Below, in pieces: positions 22,541 to 43,659 of a stretch of DNA of 64,000 nucleotides. The DNA comes from Rallus limicola. Lineage: Eukaryota; Chordata; Aves; Gruiformes; Rallidae. Position 1 is the first letter of the stretch. Each line of letters opens with the position of its first letter. The DNA is taken from assembly GCA_022605955.1 (NCBI GenBank), contig JAKCOZ010000100.1, forward strand, positions 372,001-436,000. Direction: 5' to 3'. The notes beneath the pieces are model-generated. The model worked only from the letters and a program-made list of their open reading frames with translations, was not told where the DNA came from and made no database searches. A program made the position numbers and the translations under genes.

Positions 22541-22669
22541 ACGGGAAGGGGAAGGGGAAGGGGAAGGGAAGCCCGGTGCCCCCTTTTCCCTGCCCGCCGC
22601 TCCCCAGTTGGAAGCGATGGGTACCGCCCCCCCCCCCTCCCGGGGCTGTGACCGGTCCCGCTCAGTTTC

Positions 22670-23180
22670 CCAAAGAGCCGAGCGGCGCCGGGTTGAGCCG
22701 AGCTGAGCCGAGAGCAGCCGAGCCGCTCCGAACAGAGCCGAAGCTAGCCGAGCCGAGCCGAGCGCAGCCGGGACGAGCCGAACTCTACCGAGACCAGCCG
22801 AGCCCTACCGAGCGCGGCCCGGCCCGAGCTCCCCCGACTCAAGCCGAGCGCTGACGAGCCGAGCCGAGCGCTGAGCGAGCCGAGCCGAGCCCCGCCGACC
22901 CCAGCCGAGCCCTAGCGAGCGGAGCGAGCCCCGCCGACTCCAGCCGAGCCCTGACGACCCGAGCCGAGCCCCGCCGAGCCCCGCCGACTCTAGCCGAGCC
23001 CTCACGAGCGGAGCCGAGTCCCCACGAGCGGAGTCGAGCCCTGACGAGCCGAGCCCCGCCGACTCCAGCCGAGTCCAGCCGAACCTCGCCGAGTCCAGCC
23101 GAGCCCCGCCGGGCCCCGCCGAGCCCCGCCGACTCCAGCCGAGCCCTGACGAGCCGAGCCGAGCCCCGTGTCGGGGTGAG
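22670..23180. repeat. GC-rich GAGCC-type tandem repeat, possible GFUS CpG promoter region
   Basis: The stretch consists of short variable units (AGCCGAGCC, CCCCGCCGACTCC, AGCCCTGACGAGC) and is rich in CpG. It lies about 6 kb before the first GFUS coding exon, and that exon begins with a splice acceptor, so an upstream non-coding exon must exist. This CpG-rich block is a candidate, but no exon border could be assigned. Confidence 0.6.
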
Positions 23181-23419
23181 ACGGACCCCACCCCCCCCGC
23201 CCCATAGACCCCATTAGGGGCCGTTGGCGGGAGCAGCGCCCCCCCTCCCACGCCCGGGGGGGGTTCGGGGGGGGGGGGGGGGCAGCAGTGGGGGGGGCCC
23301 CAGAGGGGGGGAGCTCTGGGAGGGGGGATGAGGGGGGGGGGTGGGGGGAGGGGTCGGGCCTGGGGTTGGGGGTGCGGGGCTGAGGGGAGACCCCGGGGTT
23401 CTGGGATATGGGGGGGGGG

Positions 23420-25020
23420 GGGGGGAGGGAATGGGGGGAGACCTGGGATTGGGGGGAGGGGGGGGGCAAAATAGGGGGCAGAGCTGGGATTGGGGGGGCG
23501 GGGGTGGGGGGGGGGTGTCCAGAGCTGAGATTTGGGGGGGGCAGAGCTGGGATTGGGGGTGCAGGGGTGAGTGTGGGGTCCAGAGCTGAGATTGGGGGGG
23601 CCAGACCTGGGATTGGGGGGGCAGGGGTGGGTGTGGGGTCCAGAGCTGAGATTGGGGGGTGCAGAGCTGGGATTGGGGGTGCAGGGGTGGGTGTGAGTTG
23701 CAGACCTGGGATTTGGGGGTGCAGAGCTGAGATTGGGGGTGCAGGGGTTGATGTGGGGTCCAGAGCTGGGATTGGGGGGGGCAGGGGTGGGTGTGAGTTG
23801 CAGACCTGGGATTTGGGGGGGTGCAGAGTTGAGATTGGGGGTGCAGGGGTGGGTGTGGGGTGCAGAGGTAAGATTGGGGGTGCAGAGCTGAGATTGGGGG
23901 GTGCAGAGCTGAGATCGGGGGTGCAGGGGGTGGGTGTGGGGTCCAGAGCTGAGATTGGGGGTGCAGGGGTGGTGGGGGGTCCAGAGCTGAGATTGGGGGT
24001 GCAGGAGTTGGGTGTGGGGTGCAGAGCTGGGATTGGGGGGGTGCAGGGGTGGGTGTGGGGGGCAGAGCTGGGATTGGGGGGTGCAGGAGTGGCTGTGGGG
24101 TGCAGAGCTGGGATTTGGGGTGTAGACTTGAGACTGGGGGGGCAGGGGACAGGTAGGGGGCAGAGCTGGGATTTGGGGGTGCAGGGGAGGTGTGGGGTCC
24201 AGAGCTGAGATTGTGGGTGCAGGGGTGGGTGTGGGGTGCAGACCTGGGATTTGGGGGTGTAGACCTGAGATTGGGGGGGCAGGGGACCTTTGGCAGTGCA
24301 GACCTGAGATTGGGGGTGCAGGAGTGGGTGTGGGGTCCAGAGCTGAGATTTGGGGTGCAGGGGAGGTGTGGGGTGCTGACATGGGATTGGGGGTGCAGAC
24401 CTGGGATTGGGGAAACAGACCTGGGATTTGGGGGAGCAGACCTGGGATCTGGGGGTGCAGGGGTGGGGGTGGGGTGCAGAGCTGGGCTTTGGGGGTGCAG
24501 GGGAGGTGTGGGGTGCTAATCTGAGAATTAGGGGTGCAGGGGTGGGTGTGGGGGTGGCAGACCTGGGATGTGGGGGTGCAGGGGAGGGAGGGGGTGCAGA
24601 GTTGGGATTTGGGGGTGCAGGGGTGGGGGTGGGGTGCTGATCTGAGATTTAGGGGTGCAGGGGAGATGTGGGGTGCAGAGCTGGGATTTGGGGGTGCTGC
24701 GGTGGGTGTGGGGTGCAGACCTGGGATGTGGGGGTGCAGGGGAGATGTGGGGGTGCAGGATAGGGTGTGGGATACAGAGCTGAGATTTAGGGGTGCAGGG
24801 ATGGGTGTGGGGTGCAGACCTGGGATTTCAGGGTGCAGGGGTGGGTATAGGGTTGCAGACCTGGGATGTGGGGGTGCAGGGGAGATGTTGGGGTGCAGGG
24901 GAGATGTGAGGGTGCAGGGGAGAGTGTGGGGTGCAGACCTGAGATTTAGGGGTGCAGGGATGGGTGTGGGGTGCAGAGCTGGGATTTGGGGGTACAGGAG
25001 GAGCTCTGAGCCCCCTACTT
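23420..25020 (+). repeat. G-rich minisatellite, unit about 39 bp
   Basis: Units of the form GCAGAGCTGGGATTGGGGGT followed by GCAGGGGTGGGTGTGGGGT, roughly 40 copies, with many shorter variants. The same unit occurs in reverse complement at 29,290-30,090. The long open frames across it are repeat artefacts. Confidence 0.9.
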
Positions 25021-25714
25021 GGGGTGCAGTGGGAGATTTGGGCTGCAGCCCCCTGATCCTCATCAGCCACCAGCTGGTTTCATTAATTAACAACTCCAGC
25101 TAACGAGTTCCCAGGGCTCCAGCCACCCCATCACCAGCCCTCTGCTCCCCTTCACCACTAGAAACCAGTAGAGAACCAGTAGAAACCACTAACAGAACCA
25201 GTAGAAACCAGTAGAGAACCAGTAGAAACCGGTAAAGAACCAGTAGAAACCGGTAGAGAACGAGGAGAAAACCAGTAAAGAACCAGTAGAAACCAGTAGA
25301 GAACCAGTAGAAACCAGTAAAGAACCAGTAGAAACCAGTAGAACCAGTAGAGAACCAGTAGAAAACAGTAGAGAACCAGTAGAAACCAGTAAAGAACCAG
25401 TAGAGAACCAGTAGAGAACCAGTAGAGAACCAGTAGAAACCAGTAGAGAACCAGTAGACACCAGTAAAGAACCAGTAGAGAACCAGTAGAGAACCAGTAG
25501 AAACCAGTAGAGAACCAGTAGAAACCAGTAGAAACCTGTAAAGAACCAGTTGAAACCAGTAGAGAACCAGTAGAAATCAGTAAAGAACCAGTAGAAACCA
25601 GTAATTAACCAGTAGAAACCAGTAGAGAACCAGTAGAAAGCAGTAGAGAACCAGTAGAGAACCAGTAGAAACCAGTAAAGAACCAGTATAAACCAGTAAA
25701 GAACCAGTATAAAC

Positions 25715-25820
25715 CAGCCCCTGTGTGTTTGGCAGCCATGGAGGAACCGGTCCCAGTGGGGAAGCGCATCCTGGTGACTGGTGGCACTGGGCTGGTGGGC
25801 AGAGCCATCCAGCAGTTGAT
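25715..25820 (+). pseudogene. partial copy 1 of the first GFUS coding exon
   Basis: Contains the acceptor region, ATG (25,738) and the Rossmann-motif codons up to CAGCAG, then returns to minisatellite. It has a MEEPVPVG variant and lacks one base at its right edge. Confidence 0.85.
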
Positions 25821-26197
25821 GAACCAGTAGAAACCAGTAGAGAAACCAGTAAAGAACCAGTAGAAACCAGTAAAGAACCAGTAGAGAACCAGTAGAAACC
25901 AGTAAAGAACCAGTAGAGAACCAGTAGAAACCCAGTAGAAACCAGTAAAGAACCAGTAGAAACCAGTAGAGAACCAGTAGAAACCAGTAGAGAAACCAGT
26001 AGAAATCAGTAGAGAACCAGTAGAAACCAGTAAAGAACCAGTAGAGAACCAGTAGAAAGCAGTAAAGAACCAGTAGAAACCAGTAAAGAACCAGTATAAA
26101 CCAGTAGAGAACCAGTAGAAACCAGTAAAGAACCAGTAGAAACCAGCAGAGAACCAGTAGAGAACCAGTATAAACCAGTAAAGAACCAGTATAAACC

Positions 26198-26303
26198 AGC
26201 CCCCGTGTGTTTGGCAGCCATGGAGGGGCCGGTCCAGTGGGAAGCGCATCCTGGTGACTGGTGGCACTGGGCTGGTGGGCAGAGCCATCCAGCAGCTGGA
26301 TGA
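26198..26303 (+). pseudogene. partial copy 2 of the first GFUS coding exon, frameshifted
   Basis: ATG at 26,220. Two single-base losses near 26,233-26,241 shift the frame. Confidence 0.85.
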
Positions 26304-26621
26304 ACCAGTAGAAACCAGTAGAGAAACCAGTAGAGAACCAGTAGAAACCAGTAGAGAACCAGTAGAGACCCAGTAGAAAGCAGTAAAGAACCAGTAGAGA
26401 ACCAGTAGAAACCAGTAGAAACCAGTAGAGAACCAGTAGAAACCAGTAGAGAACCAGTAGAAACCACTAAAGAACCAGTAGAGAACCAGTAGAAAGCAGT
26501 AAAGAACCAGTATAAACCAGTAATGAACCAGTATAAACCAGTAGAGAACCAGTAGAAACCAGTAAAGAACCAGTAGAAATCAGTAGAGAACCAGTAGAAA
26601 CCAGTAAAGAACCAGTATAAC

Positions 26622-26897
26622 CCAGCCCCTGTGTGTTTGGCAGCCATGGAGGGGCCGGTCCCAGTGGGGAAGCGCATCCTGGTGACTGGTGGCACTGGGC
26701 TGGTGGGCAGAGCCATCCAGCAGCTGGATGAACCAGTAGAAACCAGTAGAGAAACCAGTAAAGAACCCGTAGAAACCAGTAGAGAACCAGTAGAAACCAG
26801 TAAAGAACCAGTAGAAAAGAGTAGAGAACCAATAGAAATCAGTAAAGAACCAGTAGAAACCAGTAAAGAACCAGTAGAAACCAGTAGAAACCAGTAG
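26622..26897 (+). pseudogene. partial copy 3 of the first GFUS coding exon, open into the minisatellite
   Basis: ATG at 26,646. The first 26 codons are as in GFUS; the frame then runs on through the minisatellite as repeats of the type EPVETSK, ending at 26,897. Acceptor and start codon are intact, so it could be spliced and translated in principle. No evidence for this is visible. Confidence 0.8.
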
Positions 26898-26931
26898 AGA
26901 ACCAGTAGAAACCAGTAAAGAACCAGTATAA

Positions 26932-27039
26932 CCCAGCCCCTGTGTGTTTGGCAGCCATGGAGGGGCCGGTCCCAGTGGGGAAGCGCATCCTGGTGACTGG
27001 TGGCACTGGGCTGGTGGGCAGAGCCATCCAGCAGCTGGA
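26932..27039 (+). pseudogene. partial copy 4 of the first GFUS coding exon
   Basis: ATG at 26,957. The exon part is as in copy 3. Confidence 0.85.
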
Positions 27040-27423
27040 TGAACCAGTAGAAACCAGTAGAGAACCAGTAGAAACCAGTAAAGAACCAGTATAAACCAGT
27101 AGAGAACCAGTAGAAACCAGTAGAAACCCAGTAGAGAACCAGTAGAAAACAGTAAAGAACCAGTAGAAACCAGTAGAGAACCAGTAGACACCGGTAAAGA
27201 ACCAGTAGAAACCGGTAAAGAACCAGTAGAAACCAGTAGAGAACCAGTAGAAAGCAGGAAAGAACCAGTATAAACCAGTAAAGAACCAGTATAAAACCAG
27301 TGGAGAACCAGTAGAAATCAGTAAAGAACCAGTAGAAACCAGTAGAGAACCAGTAAAGAACCAGTAGAAACCAGTAGAGAACCAGTAAAGAACCAGTAGA
27401 AACCAGTAAAGAACCAGTATAAC

Positions 27424-27530
27424 CCAGCCCCTGTGTGTTTGGCAGCTATGGAGGGGCTGGTCCCAGTGGGGAAGCGCATCCTGGTGACTGGTGGCACTGG
27501 GCTGGTGGGCAGAGCCATCCAGCAGCTGGA
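27424..27530 (+). pseudogene. partial copy 5 of the first GFUS coding exon
   Basis: ATG at 27,448. It has one codon change (MEGLVPVG). Confidence 0.85.
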
Positions 27531-28075
27531 TGAACCAGTAGAAACCAGTAGAGAAACCAGTAAAGAACCAGTAGAAACCAGTAAAGAACCAGTGGAAACC
27601 AGTAGAAACCAGTAAAGAACCAGTAGAAACCAGTAGAGAACCAGTAGAGAACCAGTAGAAACCATTAGAGAAACCAGTAAAGAACCAGTAAAGAACCAGT
27701 AGAAACCAGTAGAGAACCAGTAGAAACCAGTAAAGAACCAGTAGAAACCAGTAAAGAACCAGTAGAGAACCAGTAGAAACCAGTAAAGAACCAGTAGAGA
27801 ACCAGTAGAAACCAGTAGAAACCAGTAAAGAACCAGTAGAAACCAGTAGAGAACCAGTAGAAACCAGTAGAGAACCAGTAGAAATCAGTAGAGAACCAGT
27901 AGAAACCAGTAAAGAACCAGTAGAGAACCATTAGAAAGCAGTAAAGAACCAGTAGAAACCAGTAAAGAACCAGTATAAACCAGTAGAGAACCAGTAGAAA
28001 CCAGTAAAGAACCAGTAGAAACCAGCAGAGAACCAGTAGAGAACCAGTATAAACCAGTAAAGAACCAGTATAAAC

Positions 28076-28182
28076 CAGCCCCTGTGTGTTTGGCAGCCAT
28101 CGAGGGGCCGGTCCCAGTGGGGAAGCGCATCCTGGTGACTGGTGGCACTGGGCTGGTGGGCAGAGCCATCCAGCAGCTGGAT
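28076..28182 (+). pseudogene. partial copy 6 of the first GFUS coding exon, start codon lost
   Basis: ATC replaces ATG at 28,099-28,101. Acceptor and Rossmann codons are present. Confidence 0.85.
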
Positions 28183-29056
28183 GAACCAGTAGAAACCAGT
28201 AGAGAAACCAGTATAAACCAGTAGAAACCAGTAGAGAACCAGTAGAGACCCAGTAGAAAGCAGTAGAGAACCAGTAGAAACCAGTAAAGAACCAGTAGAG
28301 AACCAGTAGAAACCAGTAGAAACCAGTAGAGAACCAGTAGAAACCAGTAGAGAACCAGTAGAAACCACTAAAGAACCAGTAGAGAACCAGTAGAAACCAG
28401 TAAAGAACCAGTAGAAACCAGTAGAGAACCAGTAGAAAACAGTAAAGAACCAGTAGAAACCAGTAGAGAACCAGTAGAAACCTTTAGAGAACCAGTAGAA
28501 ACCCAGTAGAGACCAGTAGAAACCAGTAAAGAACCAGTAGAAACCAGTAGAGAACCAGTAGAAACCAGTAGGAACCAGTAGAAACCAGTAGAGAACCAGT
28601 AGAAACCAGTAAAGAACCAGTAGAAACCAGTAAAGAACCAGTAGAAAAGAGTAGAGAACCAATAGAAACCAGTAAAGAACCAGTAGAAACCAGTAGAAAC
28701 CAGTAGAGAACCAGTAGAAACCAGTAAAGAACCAGTATAAACCAGTAGAGAACCAGTAGAAACCAGTAAAGAACCAGTAGAAACCAGTAGAGAACCAGTA
28801 AAGAACCAGTAGAAACCAGTAGAGAACCAGTAGAAACCAGTATAGAACCAGTAGAAACCAGTAAAGAACCAGTAGAAACCAGTAAAGAACCAGTAGAAAC
28901 CAGTAGAGAACCAGTAAAGAACCAGTAGAAACCAGTAGAGAACCAGTAAAGAACCAGTAGAAACCAGTAGAGAACCAGTAGAAACCAGTAGAGAACCAGT
29001 AGAGAACCAGTAGAGAACCAGTAGAAACCAGTAAAGAACCAGTAAAGAACCAGTAG

Positions 29057-38181
<9,125 letters not shown>

Positions 38182-38594
38182 TGGGCCAACACCAGGCTGG
38201 GACCAGCAGCGTCCTCTTCAACTCAGGGTTGTCCTTTGCTGGGGCAAAGGACAGGGATGAGTGGGTGACAAAGACATTTCCAAAGTAAAATAAGGGGGAG
38301 GGGGGGCCCAGCAAGCCCTCCTCCCCCTCCTCCTTCCACGTTCCCTACCTGCTGCTTGCTCAGGACAAGGGTGATGGGGGGAAAGAAGGTCACCCCAAAG
38401 GTGATGAGCCCCAAAACTAGGTGGGAACAACCAACTGGTGCCACCCACGACCATGTCTAAGAGCCTGGTGGCTCTGGCTGTGCTGTGGCATTGCTAATTA
38501 CCCATAATTAGGCTGGGGGTCAAGGTTCCTCTAGTGAAGGAACAGTAGTGGGGGTGGTTGCTGGTGCTTTCAGGGGGGTTGAGATGGTTCCAGA

Positions 38595-38735
38595 GCCACC
38601 AGGATTGGGGAGGAGACACCCCAGAAGAGGGTGGGGGGGGAGGAGGAGACACCCCAGAAGAGGGTGGGGGGGAGGAAGGAGGAAGGAGACACCCCAGAAG
38701 AGGGGGGGGGGGGGGGAGGAGGACACCCCAGAAGG
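38595..38735 (+). repeat. tandem repeat of GGAGACACCCCAGAAGAGGG, about 4 copies
   Basis: Unit of about 37-40 bp, just beyond the 3' end of the minus-strand gene. Confidence 0.7.
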
Positions 38736-38762
38736 ATGAAGGCTCTAACTGTAAACATGGCA

Positions 38763-38768
38763 TTTATT
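38763..38768 (-). terminator. poly(A) signal of the Brambleberry-like gene
   Basis: AATAAA on the minus strand, about 155 bases beyond the last recognisable codons. Confidence 0.6.
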
Positions 38769-38924
38769 AAAAGATGAGAAGGAAACATAAAGCTGGTGGG
38801 ATGAGGAACATCTACCCCAGAGTGTGGGTCCTGTATCCATGCCAGGTGGCACCCCCAGAGTCCCAAGGACCCCACCCCCTGTTCTCCACTAGGATCTGGG
38901 AAGGCCAAGAAAAAGGGTTAAAAC

Positions 38925-41900
38925 TCATCTGGGAGGAGGTAGAAGGTCAGGTGTGGGGTGGGGAGGCCATGGCTGCACCATGTGAACGTGGCAGAAGTCC
39001 TGCCCAGGGGTGGCTTTTCTTCCGACACCCGCTGCCCAGCCCTGGTGAGCCCCTGGCATGGGGACCTTGGGGACAGCAAGGACCTATGGAAAAGACCACA
39101 CCCATTGACACCAGCACCCCAAGAAACAGCCCCCCTCTCCTCCTCCCCTACCCCAGAGGGCTGTTCCTTGGCTGCACCACGAGGTGACCCCTGGAGAAGG
39201 GATGGTCCCTGTGGTGGGTACTCACACCTCACGGGTCAGAGACTGGCTCAGGTTGTAGGGTTGGAGCTCCCAGTGCTTCCCAGCACCCAGGACAGGCTCT
39301 GGCACCACCTGTTTGGGGAAGAAGAGGTTTGGTAGGGCCCTCTGGGTCCCTACTGGTCCTTCAGGAGATGTCCCTCGTCCCCTCAGGGTGCAAGTCATAC
39401 AGGATTGGTGCCTTGGAGGACACCCCATCCACCCAAAAGTCCTCCTTGAGCATCACATCCCCACAAGGGCTGTTGGCACCAGCCGTGGCCCTTCTCCACT
39501 GGGGTGCCCAGCACCCAGAGGTGGGGTCAGGATGAGGACACCCTCAGCTCTAGAGGACCTGACCCTCAGGGAGACCCAAGAGTGGCCACCAGCTGCAGGG
39601 TCTGGCCCAACCTGGGGACACCCCACCCAGCACCAACTCCAGCTCAAGCTTACCCCACTTGAGCTCAGCTTTGTCCTCCAGCCACTGGGGATGGGTAACA
39701 CCTGCCCTGCTAAGCCAGGGATGTCCCCTGCCCATCACTGGGGCTCTCCAGGCATGAAGACTCTGCAAGAACATGCATGGGTGGTGACACGGTCCCAGAA
39801 CCTCTCTACACTGGTCAGGACGCTCTTGGGTGGTGTGTGGTCCCTAACACATGCCCCAGGACAGGATGGAGACATGTTGGGGCTTTAAGATCCCTGTCCT
39901 ACAGCCACCACACCTCCCACCTCATGGTCATCACTTGTGCATCCCCCCCCCCCCACCTTGCCTGGCCAACTCTCACCTTGCAAGCAGCTCATCTCCATCT
40001 GGTCCAGCTCCTCCTGCAACAGCTCCAGGTCACACTCCCTACATGGGAAGAAGGACACCTGGAGCTCCATCACCTTGGCAGCTCGTTCCTCACCCCCATC
40101 ACGATGGCAGCCCCCCTTCTTCAGCCTCTCTCCACCCCCTCTTCCAGGCAGAAGCAGGGCAGGGAGGTGGGATGAAGCACCCAAAAGCTGTAGACAAGCC
40201 ATCCAGATGGGTCCTGTTCGCTCCCAGGGACCAGCAACCCACCCTGGGGACCTCTGACAGGTGGCAGCAGGATGCAGCACGGGGTACCCAACATCCAGGA
40301 TGGGTTCTAGCAGCTCTCCAGAGGTGCCATGCCCATCCACCTCCCTCAACCATCTCCTACCTGTCTGGGGTGGAGGTGAGCCAGCGATGGGGTTTCTCCT
40401 GGGGGAGCCTCAGCCAGATCCTCCCAGCACCAGCACGGGAAGCCACCACCAGCCACTGCCCTGCAGAGGAGCAAGAGGGCAGGAGAAGCCACAGCATCCC
40501 AGGGCTGTTGTCCCTGTTGTCCCCAACCAGGTGTTCCACCCCCCAACCCCTGGTCCCCACCTGTGATGGCAAGAGCCAGGAGAGTGGGGAGACCTGGGAA
40601 GCCAAGGAGCTCGCTGAAGGTGCTGGAGGTGAGGAAGAGGAGGGTGATGCTACGGGGTGGGGTGGCCACCACAAAGGCAACCAGCAGCACGAGGTAGGAG
40701 CCGTACAGGATGCAGGTGGAGATGACACTTGGGCTCTGACCTGCAGGACAGGGAGCAAGGAGCTCAGCGTTGGCACCCACCAGCACCCATTCTGGGGTGG
40801 GAATTGGCTGTGGGACCCAGCTCAGAGGGTGGTGAGCAGAGGAGCAGAGTCTGACTGGAGGCCTGTGACCAGTGGTGTCCCCCAGGCTCTGTGCTGGGTC
40901 CAGTCCTGTTTAATATCTTCATTGAGACCTTGGTGAGGGAACAGCATCCACCCTCAGCAAGGACCTGATGATCCAAAGCTGGAGGAGTGGCTGACACCCA
41001 GGACACTGAGCTGCCATCCAGAGAGACCTGGCCAGGCTGGAGAGCTGGGCAGGGAGAAACCAGATGGGGTTCAACAAAAGCAAGGGGAGAGTCTGGCACC
41101 TGGGAAGGAAGAACTGCTGGAATCAGGACAGGCTGGGGGTGACCTGCTGGAGAGGAGCTCTGTGGAGAAGGAGCTGGGGGTCCTGCTGGGTGACAGGGTG
41201 GCCATGAGCCAGCAGTGTGGCCTGGGGGCTGAGAGAGCCCATGGCAATCCTGGGGGGCATCAGGAGGAGTGTGGGCAGCAGGTCCCAGGAGGGGATCCTC
41301 CCCCTCTGCTCTGCCCTGCTCAGGCCCCAGCTGGAGTGTTGTGTCCAGTGCTGGGCTCCCTGGGATAGAAAAGACAGGGATCTCCTGGAGAGAGTCCAGA
41401 GGAGGCTCTGGAGATGCTGAAGGGCCTGGAGCATCTCCCCTGGGAGGAAAGGCTGAGGGACCTGGGGCTGTTCAGCCTGGAGAGAAGCAGCCTGAGAGGG
41501 GATCTGATCAATGGGGATCAATAGCTGAAGGGTGGGACACAGGGGGACATGGGCAGCCTCTTCTCAGTGTCTGTGGGGACAGGACAAGGGGTGATGGCCT
41601 CAAGTTGGAGCACAGGGAGTTCCGCACCAACATGGGGAAGAACTTCTTCCCAGTGAGGGTGAGGGAGCCCTGGGCCAGGCTGCCCAGGGGGGTGTGGAGT
41701 CTCCTTCTCTGGAGAGATTCCAGCCCCATCTGGATGCCTCCCTGTGTGCCCTGTCCTAGGGACCCTGCTTTGGACCTGATGATCTCTGGAGGTCCCTTCC
41801 CACCCCAGCTCACCAGCTGGGTGAAGAACAGCGTGGAGATGCTGCAGGTGTTTCTCCACTTGGCTCTGAGCATCCTCCACAGCTGCCAGCATCAACCCCA

Positions 41901-43473
41901 GGCTCTGGTTGACCTGCTTCAGCTTCTCCATCACCTCCTCCATCCGCTGCCACTGGGCCAGGAGAAGATCCAGGTCTCTCTCTGCAGGTGGAGGAGATGG
42001 AGAAGTCATCAGGATGAGGCAAGGAAGCTGCACCCAGGGGGTGTCCTGGTGCAGAAAGACCTGGGAATGGGGCTTGTCCCATTCCCACCTAGTTGAGAAT
42101 AAAACATCCTGAGCAGAGTTGTGGAGGTTGGGATGGACAACCTGCTGTCCCTCCTGGAGCTCTGCAGCCCCACTGGTGCTCAGGTTCCCTGTGGGGGATG
42201 CACAAGAGGTTGGGGGGTTTGGTCCTTCAAGGTGGGATACAGGGATGCAGCAGCATCCCAGCTCTCACCTCTCCCTTGGGTGATGTCCTCCAGGAGCTTG
42301 GCCAAGCGGTGCTGCCCCTGGGCAAGGAGGGGCTGATCCAGCATGGGGTGCAAGAGGCTGTCCTGGGTGGAGGTCTCCAGGCTCAGCTCCTCCTGTAGCC
42401 ATGGGATGGTGACCTCATGGTGATGTCCACCACCATCACCACGTACCAGGTAGATGCTGGTTTCACTCTCCCCCCCCCCTCCCCAACCCCTCCCTCCCCC
42501 ATCAGCATCCCAAAATGAGCCCCACAGCGTTGAATCTCCACCCTGGAGAAGGGCTCAGGAGAAGACACCACCCCCCCACACACACCTTCATGAGGGAAAC
42601 AGGCCAGACAAGGTTGGGTTCACCCCAAAAATGAGGAGGGGTGGCCCAGCAGAGGTGGCCTGGTGGAGTTCAGGCTCTGCAGCTCTGAAGGGGGGGGGTT
42701 TGGGGGGGGTGGGGACACAGGATGGGGGGTGGGGGGACACACACACTACTGCATGGGGTTACTATAGGATTTGGGGTGCCCTGTCCCAACACCCTACCAT
42801 GTTTTGGGGTGCAAGGGTCCAGGGACCTTCAGTATTGGCCTGGCAGTTGAACAGGTCCACCCCCCCCCAGTTGGCCATCACCCTCCCCTTCCTCTTCCTC
42901 CTCTTCCTCATGGGATGAGTGGAGCCACACCAAGACCTGGCACCAGTGTAGGGTGGGCTCAGCACCCATGGGTGCTCCCAGCACAGCCGGGGGGGGGGGG
43001 GGGGGGGCAGAGGGTTGGGGTGCAGAAGGTTGAGGTGGGGACATGAAGGAGAAGGATGTGAACCCACCTCTTCCAGGACCTTTCACACCACCACCCCCCA
43101 AAAAAGCCCTCAAAGCCATTCTATGGGGGCACCCCCACACCTGGCCAAGGTGTGGGGGGGGGGGGCTTCCAGGGACCCCCATTTCCTAGCTTGGGGTTTG
43201 GGGGTGGTGGTGGGGGGGGTGGGGGATCCCTACTGCTACACTTGATGTTGAGAGAAGCCCAGAGGTCCCAGCTTGGAGCTACTCATCACCCATGGGTCAT
43301 CTTGGGGAAGGTGAAGGGGGGGGTGTGGGGGGGTGAGTATGGGGAGAACCCCACTTCTGGGGGAGCAGTTTTGGGGAGACCCTCACCTGCTCTGAAGGGG
43401 TGCTGAAGCCCAACCCCCCAAAAGCAGCACAGAGAAGAAGCAGCAGCAGAACCCAGCAGCTCTGGGGCAGCAT
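38925..43473 (-). CDS. Brambleberry-like (KAR5/GEX1 family) nuclear-fusion membrane protein, probable
   Basis: Exons are read on minus. 43,473-43,387 is a signal peptide ([20 protein letters not shown]). An exon ending at 42,827 has [12 protein letters not shown], like the NCQ-EG signature I associate with KAR5/GEX1/Brambleberry. 42,392-42,269 reads [20 protein letters not shown]; 41,981-41,814 is a coiled coil ([20 protein letters not shown]); 40,740-40,561 has membrane segments ([34 protein letters not shown]). 40,460-40,361 and 40,038-39,977 ([16 protein letters not shown]) continue it. These six later exons join in phase with GT/AG borders, except that the join to the NCQ exon was not found. 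Possible 3' exons lie at about 39,690-39,650, 39,470-39,370, 39,312-39,236 and 39,060-38,925. In fish, Brambleberry acts at the nuclear envelope during karyogamy in cleavage embryos. The Cys-rich segment after NCQ was not located. Family assignment is from memory of the domain plan. Confidence 0.6.
40830..41803 (+). mobile_element. CR1 LINE 3' part inside an intron of the Brambleberry-like gene
   Basis: Sense CR1 on +, antisense to the host gene. From 41,230 it is nearly identical to the CR1 at 19,055-19,620. It ends about 10 bases from the splice donor of the exon 41,814-41,981 and lacks the usual terminal ATGATTCT repeats. Confidence 0.85.
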
Positions 43474-43659
43474 GGTGGTGGAAGGAGGGGGGGGGGTCCT
43501 GAGGGGAGAAAGAAGGTGAGGACCACCCCCCAGCACCCCAAAATAAAATCCAGGGAGAAGTTTGGGAGACCCATGGAGGGGTCCCACACACCCAGAGGTG
43601 TCAGGGTCTCTGTCACAACCCATCCCTGGGGGGGTGGGAAGGGTGGGGACCATCACCCT

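Noticed and set aside
22805..25093. 762-codon minus-strand frame rich in Pro, Ser and His
   Set aside because: It is the translation of the 39-bp minisatellite and the GAGCC repeat; no domain or splice signal.
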